This document shows, piece by piece, positions 15,203 to 20,283 of a stretch of 20,283 nucleotides of DNA. Both the position numbers and the translations under genes were made by a program. Location: the IMG/VR virus record IMGVR_UViG_3300047557_000291, positions 1 through 20,283 of that record. One strand, 5' to 3'. The notes under the pieces were generated by a model. It was not told the DNA's origin. It saw only the letters and a program-made list of their open reading frames with translations, and made no database searches. Source of the stretch: a virus. Within the stretch, counting starts at the first letter, position 1; every line of letters starts with the position of its first letter.

Positions 15203-15877
15203 TTACTTCTTTGGCAATTTCTGTAAATTTATCTTTGATAGCTGTTCTGGAGACAAGATGAACTGGTTGTCTACTTCTTGGAATGGAATTCCCATGTTCG
15301 TTAGTCTCTGATACATCTTTTTAGTTGCATCACTTGTAATTGTGTCTGATTTCCAGCCCATATTGTTCTGTTTAGCTACATCTAATGCCTGTAAGTACAA
15401 CCTTGTAGCCGTTCCTTTTCCACCAACCTTTTCAGGCTTATCTAAAACCTCTAAATAAGCGTTCATGTATTTCGGGTCAAACTCATCACGAGATGTTGTC
15501 AATATGATATCTGGATTCTTATTTTCTTTGAAGACAAATCGATTCATCCGATCAACTGTCATATCTATAGAAGGAGCAACCGCTTTTCCAATGCTTAAAG
15601 CCATTGGCGCAGCCAGCAGGCCAGTTTTAGCCATTGAAGCCGGATTGATCGCACTTGCTACTAGCTCTGTCGTTTCTCCTAGCAATCCCTTTTGTGGAGG
15701 AGGCAATAAACCCTTTGACGTTAGGTAAGCCGTTGATCCTACTGCTTGCTCTGGCTTCATCACCCCAGTCATCGTAAATGGCAAAGCAGCCAAATCTACG
15801 AAACCTGTAGCTAACTGCGGAACTCCCCTAGCAGCCGCTAAACCGAGTTTCCTGAGAGTTTCCGTCATGTCAGCCAT
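15203..15877 (-). CDS. Phage protein with membrane-like N-terminus and GNAT-like C-terminus
   Basis: 224 aa, ATG with GAGG 6 nt upstream and an 8-nt overlap with the glycosyltransferase. Residues 15-100 are Ala/Gly/Leu-rich with segments like GVPQLATGFVDLAALPFTMT and GLLGETTELVASAINPAS, which recall N-terminal parts of large phage virion polyproteins. From about 125 a separate domain begins, with VGGKGTATRLYLQALDVAKQ (151-170), WKSDTITSDATKKMYQRLTN (175-194) and MGIPF. That is a GNAT-like pattern: a G-x-G-x-A/T loop, a helix, then SD...S...MY.RL..MG. It may be a shortened relative of those polyproteins. Function unknown; virion or packaging-linked is inferred from the next gene. Confidence 0.78.
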   Translation of the reverse strand: MADMTETLRKLGLAAARGVPQLATGFVDLAALPFTMTGVMKPEQAVGSTAYLTSKGLLPPPQKGLLGETTELVASAINPASMAKTGLLAAPMALSIGKAVAPSIDMTVDRMNRFVFKENKNPDIILTTSRDEFDPKYMNAYLEVLDKPEKVGGKGTATRLYLQALDVAKQNNMGWKSDTITSDATKKMYQRLTNMGIPFQEVDNQFILSPEQLSKINLQKLPKK

Positions 15878-16577
15878 AGATAGCCTCGTACATATCGGCG
15901 CGATTCTCTAGTATCCACGCCCTCGGTTCTTCATGGCATTTCTTGTAGTCAATCCCTACTGTCTGGCTTCCTGCATGATGCACATAAGCCCTCGATACGA
16001 AATGCCTAAATCCTGCCTCTTGCAGGTCATGGCATATTATATTATCGGAATACCAATTAGTGCTAGGAAACTTGGCTGTCTCCCATGCCTTCCTGCTTAT
16101 GCTGGCAAATATCGGAGCAATTACGCCAGTTTCCTTAATCTTTGACTCACTAGCCCACCTCAGCCCTACCTGCTGATCTTGCTCTACAGGGAATCTAATG
16201 TTTTGGTCATGCAGCACATAGTCAGATCTAGCTCCCAAGAAACCTACCTCAATGTTGTTCTCTTGGATAAGTTTATAGTCTGTCCCCAATAACTTTATAG
16301 TGCTTGGATTCAGCACAACATCGTCATTACTCAGGATTACCGAGTCAAACTTCCCATGCTCGAAAGCGTAACTTGTAGCTACATTGTAAGCATCGCCAAA
16401 GTTATCAGCCTGATTCGGCCTCCAGACCAAGTTAGGCAGGATGCTCTTAGCCCTATGCCAAAGCTCTAGACTATTCCCAGATAGGTATACAGGCATCGTT
16501 GGGGCATAGACCCTGATACTCTCCAGCAATACAGTTACACCCGGATTCTTAATCGTACAGATGACTATTGCTTGCAC
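15870..16577 (-). CDS. Glycosyltransferase family 2-like protein
   Basis: 235 aa, GTG start at 16577 with AAGGT 7 nt upstream. First strand MQAIVICTIKNPGVTVLLES, then NQADNFGDAYNVATSYAFEH and SVILSNDDVVLNP with an N-D-D metal motif (84-86). Later VGFLGARSDYVLHD, a possible acceptor segment SRKAWETAKFPSTNWYSDN, and ICHDLQEAGFRHFVSRAYVH with the terminal HH. This is a complete small GT-A enzyme. It overlaps the methyltransferase by 13 nt and the GNAT-like gene by 8 nt, so the three are likely expressed together. It is not closely similar to the second glycosyltransferase at 7696-8376. Substrate unknown. Confidence 0.82.
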   Translation of the reverse strand: MQAIVICTIKNPGVTVLLESIRVYAPTMPVYLSGNSLELWHRAKSILPNLVWRPNQADNFGDAYNVATSYAFEHGKFDSVILSNDDVVLNPSTIKLLGTDYKLIQENNIEVGFLGARSDYVLHDQNIRFPVEQDQQVGLRWASESKIKETGVIAPIFASISRKAWETAKFPSTNWYSDNIICHDLQEAGFRHFVSRAYVHHAGSQTVGIDYKKCHEEPRAWILENRADMYEAIYG

Positions 16578-17086
16578 AGTGTTACCTTCATGGAATCTAC
16601 AGCCCTCGGAGTTCTCAATATTTCCTGATCGGGAAGCCCTGTTTCTGACATTTCTGAGCCTAGTTGCGACAGCTTGAACTGGAGTTCTTCTAGCTTAAAG
16701 CCTGACTCCCACCCCAAATACCAGCACCAATCAGTGTAATACAGCCAACTGTTCTCATTAAATGCCCGTACATGAGTCGGATCTTGCCAAGCACCCAGAC
16801 TTAATTCATACGGAACAGAAATAATAAATTTCCCGTTCGGGATTAACAAGTCCCGACAGTTCCGCATGGCACTAATTAAATCCGGAATATGCTCTAAAAC
16901 GTCATTTGCGACAATTTTTTCAAACATCTCCGGCGTAATCTTGATCTGTCCGAATCGGGTTTCTATGACCTCACCCCATCGAACCTTAGATATGTCGCAA
17001 CACCAGTCAGGTTTGACCCTTGCCTGTATGTCGGAGTTTAAGCAATCTTCTCTCCAGTCCTTGCCGGAGCCTAGATTTAAGATCAT
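16565..17086 (-). CDS. Class I SAM-dependent methyltransferase
   Basis: 173 aa, ATGA overlap with the upstream gene (17086-17083). SAM motif I LNLGSGKD (3-10), acidic residue D19 at the end of beta 2, motif CDIS (30-33), and the post-motif NDVLEHIPDL (61-70). Then NCRDLLIPNGKFIISVPYE, as in type-11 methyltransferases, and a Trp-rich substrate part WLYYTDWCWYLGWESGFKLE. There is no (N/D)PPY or PC motif, so it is not a usual DNA methyltransferase. A small-molecule or sugar substrate is more likely given the glycosyltransferase right after it. Methylated sugar decoration is a hypothesis. Confidence 0.88.
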   Translation of the reverse strand: MILNLGSGKDWREDCLNSDIQARVKPDWCCDISKVRWGEVIETRFGQIKITPEMFEKIVANDVLEHIPDLISAMRNCRDLLIPNGKFIISVPYELSLGAWQDPTHVRAFNENSWLYYTDWCWYLGWESGFKLEELQFKLSQLGSEMSETGLPDQEILRTPRAVDSMKVTLCKQ

Positions 17087-17364
17087 TTTTTCTTGTTTCT
17101 AGCGGATATGGCTGCGGCCTTCTGCTTGGCATCAGCCTTTGAGGAGGCTCCCCATGCTCGTAAAGACAGTAACAAACGAGTAGGCTCACCATCTTTGTAC
17201 TCCGGGCCGGGCATGTTGCCCATACGTGCTAAAAAGCTGGCTCTACGACCAGAATCTCCAGACTTCAATGGAGGCTTAAGATCTGCTCCCTCAGTACGCT
17301 TAAAGTATTCTCTGCCAGCCTTGTTTAATCCGCCCTTTGGATTTTGATACTTTTTAGCAACCAT
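17083..17364 (-). CDS. DUF6321-like small basic protein
   Basis: 93 aa. Motifs GGLNKAGREYFKRTEGADLK (11-30), GDSGRRASFLARMGNMPGP (36-54), then PTRLLLSLRAWGASSKADAK and a Lys-rich tail. I recognise this as the phage family with G.N..GR.YF, SGR..SFLARM and RAWG..S..DA, which I believe is DUF6321; the label is from memory. Very basic, no Cys, no membrane segment. The start overlaps the last 11 nt of the AP2/HNH-like gene upstream. Role unknown. Confidence 0.78.
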   Translation of the reverse strand: MVAKKYQNPKGGLNKAGREYFKRTEGADLKPPLKSGDSGRRASFLARMGNMPGPEYKDGEPTRLLLSLRAWGASSKADAKQKAAAISARNKKK

Positions 17365-17953
17365 GATTTGCCTTGTAAGTTTTAACTCCTGCTCTTAATG
17401 GCGCAGAAACAGCAATATCTAAAGGAACACCAGTACGGATTCTACGCATTAAAGTAGCTGGCTTTATTCCATGTAATCTAGCCAAATCACTTATTGTTTG
17501 TTGTTTTGGCTTTAACAATATTTCAATAGATTTTTCTGGTGGAATTTTTTTAACAACAACCAATTTCCACAAAGATTGATATCTAACCCCATAATTTCTT
17601 GCTAATTTTGCAAGGTTTATTGTTTCTCCATTAAATGAAACAAAAATCCCATTTCTTTTATTCTGAGCCTGAGTCTTTGCATCTGCCCATCTCACATTTT
17701 CTTTTGTGTATCCTTTGTTTACATCAATTCTATCTAAAGAATATTTTTTACTTGGTCTTAACCCAATGTCATTAATGAAGTTCCAAAAACCATCATCTCC
17801 ATGCCAAGAGTCACAAACTAATATTCCTCTTCCGCCATAATTTTTAAAATCATTATTGTTTTCATTATAGCAACGACCAAATAAATTCCTCCATACAACA
17901 TGGGAAATTATTATTTTTTCAATTTCATCTTTATTGCAAGAAGGAAAATTCAT
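17354..17953 (-). CDS. AP2/HNH-like endonuclease with helix-turn-helix repeats
   Basis: 199 aa. N-terminal module about 17-100: SHVVWRNLFGRCYNENNN, YGGRGILVCDSW (39-50), FINDIGLRPS, then YSLDRIDVNKGYTKENVRWA (71-90) and QAQNKR. This H..W..RCYN, YGGRGI.VC..W, LDRID...GY...N.RW set is a common phage nuclease-like family, sometimes labelled AP2 or HNH. The C-terminal half holds two similar helix-turn-helix units: INLAKLARNYGVRYQSLWK (112-130) and ISDLARLHGIKPATLMRRI (154-172). Strikingly AT-rich with long A/T runs, no clear Shine-Dalgarno. A mobile homing-type gene is likely. Confidence 0.85.
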   Translation of the reverse strand: MNFPSCNKDEIEKIIISHVVWRNLFGRCYNENNNDFKNYGGRGILVCDSWHGDDGFWNFINDIGLRPSKKYSLDRIDVNKGYTKENVRWADAKTQAQNKRNGIFVSFNGETINLAKLARNYGVRYQSLWKLVVVKKIPPEKSIEILLKPKQQTISDLARLHGIKPATLMRRIRTGVPLDIAVSAPLRAGVKTYKANHGC

Positions 17954-17963
17954 TTTTAATTAT

Positions 17964-18125
17964 TTAGTCCATGCTGCTGCCATTCTTGCCCCGTTTCTTC
18001 TTGCCCATAGGAATCTTAATTTCGATCTCTATTTCGTTAACGCCATTCTTTTTCTTCTCTTTCTCGTCCTCAAGATATTGTTTTAGCAATTCCTTGTCAG
18101 ACATCTTCTTACCGTTCTTCATCAT
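17964..18125 (-). CDS. Small Lys-rich charged protein, 53 aa
   Basis: Starts MMKNGKKMSDKELLKQYLED, followed by an acidic/basic helix and EIEIEIKIPM, then a Lys/Arg-rich tail ending SSMD. The ATG (18125) overlaps the stop of the preceding tiny gene (ATGA). Two methionines in tandem leave the exact start open by one codon. I do not recognise a family. The coupling to two neighbours of the same kind argues that it is real. Confidence 0.7.
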   Translation of the reverse strand: MMKNGKKMSDKELLKQYLEDEKEKKKNGVNEIEIEIKIPMGKKKRGKNGSSMD

Positions 18126-18274
18126 TTTTTCTTCCCCTTGGCGGTCTTAGCTGCTTCTTTAAAGTCAGCCTTTGTGGGCGCTCCCTTCGTTCCCGGCTTA
18201 CGCATCTTCTCGCCAGAACCCTCGGCAATCCTTTTACGCTTGGCTGCGATATTGGCATAGAGACCGGGCTTCAT
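18122..18274 (-). CDS. Small basic conserved phage protein, 50 aa
   Basis: Starts MKPGLYANIAAKRKRIAEGS, then GEKMRKPGTKGAPTKADFKE and a Lys-rich end. The pattern GLYANI.AKR.RI..GSGE.MRKPG.KGAP is one I know from many phages as a short hypothetical protein, so it is almost surely a real gene. ATGA overlaps on both sides (18274-18271 and 18125-18122). Strongly basic, so nucleic-acid or nucleoid contact is possible, but no function is established. Confidence 0.85.
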   Translation of the reverse strand: MKPGLYANIAAKRKRIAEGSGEKMRKPGTKGAPTKADFKEAAKTAKGKKK

Positions 18275-18432
18275 TTCTTCCCCTTAGCGGCTTTACGGCC
18301 TTCTGATAGCATGATTGCAGTGGCTTGTTTCTTAGACTTAACAACAGGCCCACCTTTACCGCTGTGCAGAGTTCCAGCCTTGAACTCGTTATAGACCTTG
18401 CTCATCTTCTTCTCTGCCTTGGTCTTCTTCAT
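18271..18432 (-). CDS. DUF6496-like small basic protein, 53 aa
   Basis: Start ATG 18432 has AGGAG 8 nt upstream and lies inside the end of the Ref-like gene (43-nt overlap). Motif KVYNEFKAGTLHSGKGGPVV (12-31), then KKQATAIMLSEGRKA, matches the phage family with V..EFK.G.L.SG.GG.V...KQA.AI.LSE (DUF6496, from memory). Internal ATG at 18405 is an alternative but has a weaker site. Function unknown. First of three ATGA-linked tiny basic genes. Confidence 0.85.
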   Translation of the reverse strand: MKKTKAEKKMSKVYNEFKAGTLHSGKGGPVVKSKKQATAIMLSEGRKAAKGKK

Positions 18433-18709
18433 TAAGAATCTCCTGTACCTGCTGCGCTAACTGCAATTCGGTAACCTCGTACCGACGCTCAAAGGCTTTC
18501 CTGCCTAGGCCATGATAGCCATCGTTCCCCCTGTGATGGCGAGGGCAGAGAGGCAAAGTTGCATAATTAGAATTCCTGACACCCATCCCCAAACCGATAC
18601 CTCGGATATGGTGAATCTCAGCAGGAGTCCCAATATAGCCAAGCCTATAACAAATTATACAGCCTATATCAGCTATTTTTGACAGATATTGCGCCTCTTT
18701 TTTACGCAT
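18389..18709 (-). CDS. Ref-like (RecA-dependent nuclease) HNH protein
   Basis: I use ATG 18709 (106 aa). A longer frame begins with TTG at 18745, but family members begin about 15-20 residues before the first Cys pair, as here. Zinc/HNH motifs: C17-I-I-C20, IHHIRG (32-37) with H33-H34, GMGVRN (41-46), then PLCPRHH (53-59) and GLGRKAFERRYE. This matches the phage P1 Ref family, an HNH nuclease acting on RecA-DNA filaments, implying a role in recombination. Ends in an acidic tail. It overlaps the preceding gene by 8 nt and the next by 43 nt. Only GGGA lies upstream of the chosen start. Confidence 0.85.
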   Translation of the reverse strand: MRKKEAQYLSKIADIGCIICYRLGYIGTPAEIHHIRGIGLGMGVRNSNYATLPLCPRHHRGNDGYHGLGRKAFERRYEVTELQLAQQVQEILNEEDQGREEDEQGL

Positions 18710-19055
18710 TCTTTTCCCGTAGCTTGGCTTCAATGGCTCGTACAAAACTGCCGGCGTTGTGCGTATTACGAATTAACTCTGATATTTCCTCATCCGTCAG
18801 CCCCTGCCAGTTGCGTTGTTGTGGCGCGGTGACGGTTAAAACGCCATCCTGCTTTGCACCGCATTTTGTGCATTCAACTTCCATCAGGTACTTGTCTGCC
18901 ACCGGCTCCGGTTCAGGCTGCGCGAGTCGGGCGCGGAGGAATTCAACTGCTTTCTCCCAATCCTCCACTATCTTTGCGCTGAATGTCGGCGGGGTAGCGC
19001 ATTGCAACGCATCCAGCACTTGCTGCGCTTCCTCGCGTGTTAGTGTGATGGTCAT
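18702..19055 (-). CDS. Small modular phage protein with a Cys pair, 117 aa
   Basis: ATGA overlap at the start (19055-19052). N-terminal module MTITLTREEAQQVLDALQCA and FLRARLAQPEPEPVA (39-53), then ECTKCGAKQDG with one C-x2-C (62-65), and the end NWQGLTDEEISELIRNTHNA followed by RAIEAKLREKN. I have seen both the LTREEAQQVLDAL start and the GLTDEEI...IEAKLREKN end as interchangeable modules in Burkholderiales phage and prophage proteins. One Cys pair is not enough for a zinc site alone. Function unknown. Confidence 0.82.
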   Translation of the reverse strand: MTITLTREEAQQVLDALQCATPPTFSAKIVEDWEKAVEFLRARLAQPEPEPVADKYLMEVECTKCGAKQDGVLTVTAPQQRNWQGLTDEEISELIRNTHNAGSFVRAIEAKLREKNA

Positions 19056-19216
19056 TGGAACCTCTGCGGCAAGTTTTCTCTTGTTATCCGTAACGCTTCT
19101 TCTAACGCATACGCAATTGCTTCTCGATCTTCATCTGCGGTATCTGGGTCAAGGTCTTTAACTACCACTGATATACCGTCCTCGTCGTGATTCACTTCGA
19201 TTGTGTAGGTTGTCAT
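19052..19216 (-). CDS. Small acidic protein, 54 aa
   Basis: Start ATG 19216 with AGGAG 6 nt upstream, both inside the end of the upstream gene; ATGA overlaps at both ends. Sequence MTTYTIEVNHDEDGISVVVK, then DLDPDTADEDREAIAYALEE and ALRITRENLPQRFQ. Acidic, likely a small alpha/beta fold, no known motif. I do not recognise the family. The double coupling and good ribosome site support it. Confidence 0.78.
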   Translation of the reverse strand: MTTYTIEVNHDEDGISVVVKDLDPDTADEDREAIAYALEEALRITRENLPQRFQ

Positions 19217-19455
19217 TGTTGTTCTCCTGAAGATTTGGTGATTGCGGTTTCAATCAATTCCCATGTCGCATCTTCAATACCGCATTCGCAAGCAAACCCT
19301 TGCTCAAACCGTATGCGCTTGAATATTTCCACCAACTCAGCATTCACCTCATGCAAGCGGCGTAGTTCGGCGGCGGCTCTATTTGCACATTCCCATTCAC
19401 TTAACCCTTTGAGAGATTCTGCTATTAGTAATGCTTCGGGTTGTTTGTTAGTCAT
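19213..19455 (-). CDS. Small helical protein of a phage/Burkholderiales type, 80 aa
   Basis: Starts MTNKQPEALLIAESLKGLSE, then ANRAAAELRRLHEVNAELVE, and ends with EDATWELIETAITKSSGEQQ. The opening QPEAL..A..L...S..E.A..AAAELRRLHEVN is very common in small proteins of Comamonadaceae/Burkholderiales phages and prophages, which is my main host clue. A C-x-C (ACECG) is present. ATGA overlaps with genes on both sides. No biochemical role known to me. Confidence 0.82.
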   Translation of the reverse strand: MTNKQPEALLIAESLKGLSEWECANRAAAELRRLHEVNAELVEIFKRIRFEQGFACECGIEDATWELIETAITKSSGEQQ

Positions 19456-19631
19456 TTATTCTTCCCTTGGAGTTTCTTTTGGACATCCAAAACCAGAGCT
19501 TTAATCTGGTCTGGATAGTAGTAATAGAGATTACCGAAGTGCTTGATGCCCAGCGCCTCAATTTCCCAATCAGCCAACTTTCGCAAGGTTAGCGGCAATT
19601 CGCTGTTGTCGAGCAATGTTCGCTGGATCAT
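19452..19631 (-). CDS. Small protein of 59 aa, translationally coupled
   Basis: Runs from ATG 19631 inside the zinc-ribbon gene (about 62-nt overlap) to a TGA that overlaps the next ATG (19455). Sequence MIQRTLLDNSELPLTLRKLA, then DWEIEALGIKHFGNLYYYYP and DQIKALVLDVQKKLQGKNK. The frame is closed by a stop just before the ATG, so the start is near certain if the gene is real. No strong Shine-Dalgarno. It fills the otherwise empty 115 bp between neighbours, with a sensible amphipathic composition. Family unknown. Confidence 0.65.
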   Translation of the reverse strand: MIQRTLLDNSELPLTLRKLADWEIEALGIKHFGNLYYYYPDQIKALVLDVQKKLQGKNK

Positions 19632-19791
19632 AGTCGGCGAATCCGTCTACGTCACCGCACTCTGGACACTCGGTAAGAGTATCCTCTGTAAACTGGCATT
19701 TACCTCTAGGTATCTCATCCCAATCGTCGATAAATCCACAAAAGCAACATTGAGCCAGATTGCTATCGTCAACTATATATTTGTCGTTCAT
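19570..19791 (-). CDS. Small zinc-ribbon protein, 73 aa
   Basis: ATG 19791 with AGGAG 6 nt upstream; that site includes part of the PAPS-reductase-like gene's TAG stop. Four Cys in two knuckles: CCFCG (15-19) and CPECGD (42-47), typical of a zinc ribbon, with DIDDWDEIPRGKCQF-like acidic residues in between. It ends QQRIAANLAKVG. Zinc ribbons of this size bind DNA, RNA or protein; which one is not shown. Its position right after the reductase-like gene suggests co-expression. Confidence 0.8.
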   Translation of the reverse strand: MNDKYIVDDSNLAQCCFCGFIDDWDEIPRGKCQFTEDTLTECPECGDVDGFADYDPANIARQQRIAANLAKVG

Positions 19792-19800
19792 ATTATTCTC

Positions 19801-20283
19801 CTAATCGCCACAAAAGCAAGCTATTGACTCGTCATCCATGCCAAAAAAGTCCGTTTGTTGCTTGGCATAATTCATCATTTCTTTATAGCTTGGACGGTCT
19901 TTCCTAAACCTATCCCCATCCCCAAAAGTCTTATCGCTTGTCTGAACTAATGTTTCCATCCTAGCCCACCAAATAGCCCGATCCGGCTTTTCTGCAATTA
20001 GGCTCAATGTCTGACCAGCACCTTTTAGGAAACACAAGTCACAGTTACCGTGAAGTGTTTTGCCATTTACGTTAGGCAACCCTAGGTCAAATGACTGTTC
20101 AGACCAGAACTTTCCTACATCTTTAGCCGTTACTCCAGCAGTTACTAATGGTGTTCTTTCCCTAGCTATTTTTGCTGCCCGTCTAGGCTCATCAGCCCTA
20201 ATCCCTACCCAATCCATGTTCTCGTTGTGCTTCCAATTTTTACTTTTTAGAAACTTATGGATTGCTCTAATTTTCATTTCAAT
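19801..20283 (-). CDS. PAPS reductase-family protein (5' end outside window)
   Basis: The frame is open to the right edge (residues I-E before the first visible Met at 20277), so that Met is probably internal. Visible motifs, numbered from it: KIRAIHKFLKS (2-12), which matches the segment after the Cys-Thr motif in this family, GIRADEPRRAAKI (25-37), GNCDLCFLKGAG (77-88; C79, C82) and the end CFCGD (C154, C156). The four Cys could bind a cluster or metal. Phage homologues end this way and carry the N-terminal SGGKDS ATP-pyrophosphatase loop, which would lie outside. Reduction or activation of a sulfur nucleotide, or nucleic-acid modification, are possible. I cannot tell which. Confidence 0.85.
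   Translation of the reverse strand: MEMKIRAIHKFLKSKNWKHNENMDWVGIRADEPRRAAKIARERTPLVTAGVTAKDVGKFWSEQSFDLGLPNVNGKTLHGNCDLCFLKGAGQTLSLIAEKPDRAIWWARMETLVQTSDKTFGDGDRFRKDRPSYKEMMNYAKQQTDFFGMDDESIACFCGD

Noticed and set aside
16565-17086. DNA methyltransferase or restriction-modification system
   Set aside because: No (N/D)PPY, PC or target-recognition domain, and no restriction enzyme beside it; the motif set is that of small-molecule methyltransferases.
1-20283. tRNA genes, integrase/att sites, holin or lysin
   Set aside because: I looked for cloverleaf ends, tyrosine or serine recombinase motifs and lysis motifs and found none. Absence in this window says nothing about the rest of the genome.

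Overview
The window is a densely packed piece of a tailed-phage genome (Caudoviricetes). All genes I can support lie on the minus strand, so transcription runs from position 20283 down to 1. The gene set (P22-type portal, SU10/DUF5309-type capsid, gp11-like adaptor, tail hub, Ala/Gly-rich internal-virion-like proteins, no tape measure, no sheath) points to a short-tailed phage. Several small early-side proteins (starting MTNKQPEALL and MTITLTREEAQQVLDAL) resemble proteins common in Burkholderiales and their phages, so a betaproteobacterial, possibly freshwater, host is my inference. No integrase, lysis gene, tRNA, rRNA or CRISPR is visible.

Layout in transcription order. (1) 20283-17964, accessory genes: a 5'-truncated PAPS-reductase-family protein, a zinc-ribbon protein, four small host-range-typical proteins, a Ref-like HNH nuclease, and three very small Lys-rich proteins. 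(2) 17953-15203, cargo: an AP2/HNH-like nuclease with helix-turn-helix repeats, a DUF6321-like protein, a SAM methyltransferase, a glycosyltransferase and a protein with a C-terminal GNAT-like module. (3) 15175-8718, packaging and head: small terminase, an inserted HNH gene, large terminase, portal, a small portal-linked protein, scaffold and major capsid protein, closed by a clear intrinsic terminator at 8681-8710. (4) 8669-1, head completion and tail: a 98-aa protein, a second glycosyltransferase, the adaptor, another inserted HNH gene, a Gp80-like protein, a protein of eight exact 20-residue repeats, a tail fibre, two small proteins, the tail hub/nozzle, a jelly-roll-like tail protein, a GNAT-fold protein, and two internal-virion-like proteins, the last running off the left edge.

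Translation is strongly coupled. At least ten junctions are ATGA overlaps, two are TAATG, and several ribosome-binding sites sit inside the stop region of the preceding gene. Five complete genes under 60 codons (59, 54, 53, 50 and 53 aa) and the edge-truncated last gene were found by reading the strand directly. Some starts were moved on Shine-Dalgarno evidence (14811, 4057, 1217) or family length (18709).

The window is mostly a normal virion morphogenesis operon. The points most worth a second look are the three nuclease genes dropped into it, the two glycosyltransferases plus methyltransferase among virion genes, two GNAT-fold modules, the 8 x 60-nt repeat gene, and the cluster of tiny basic proteins. 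I do not see convincing evidence of a wholly new system.
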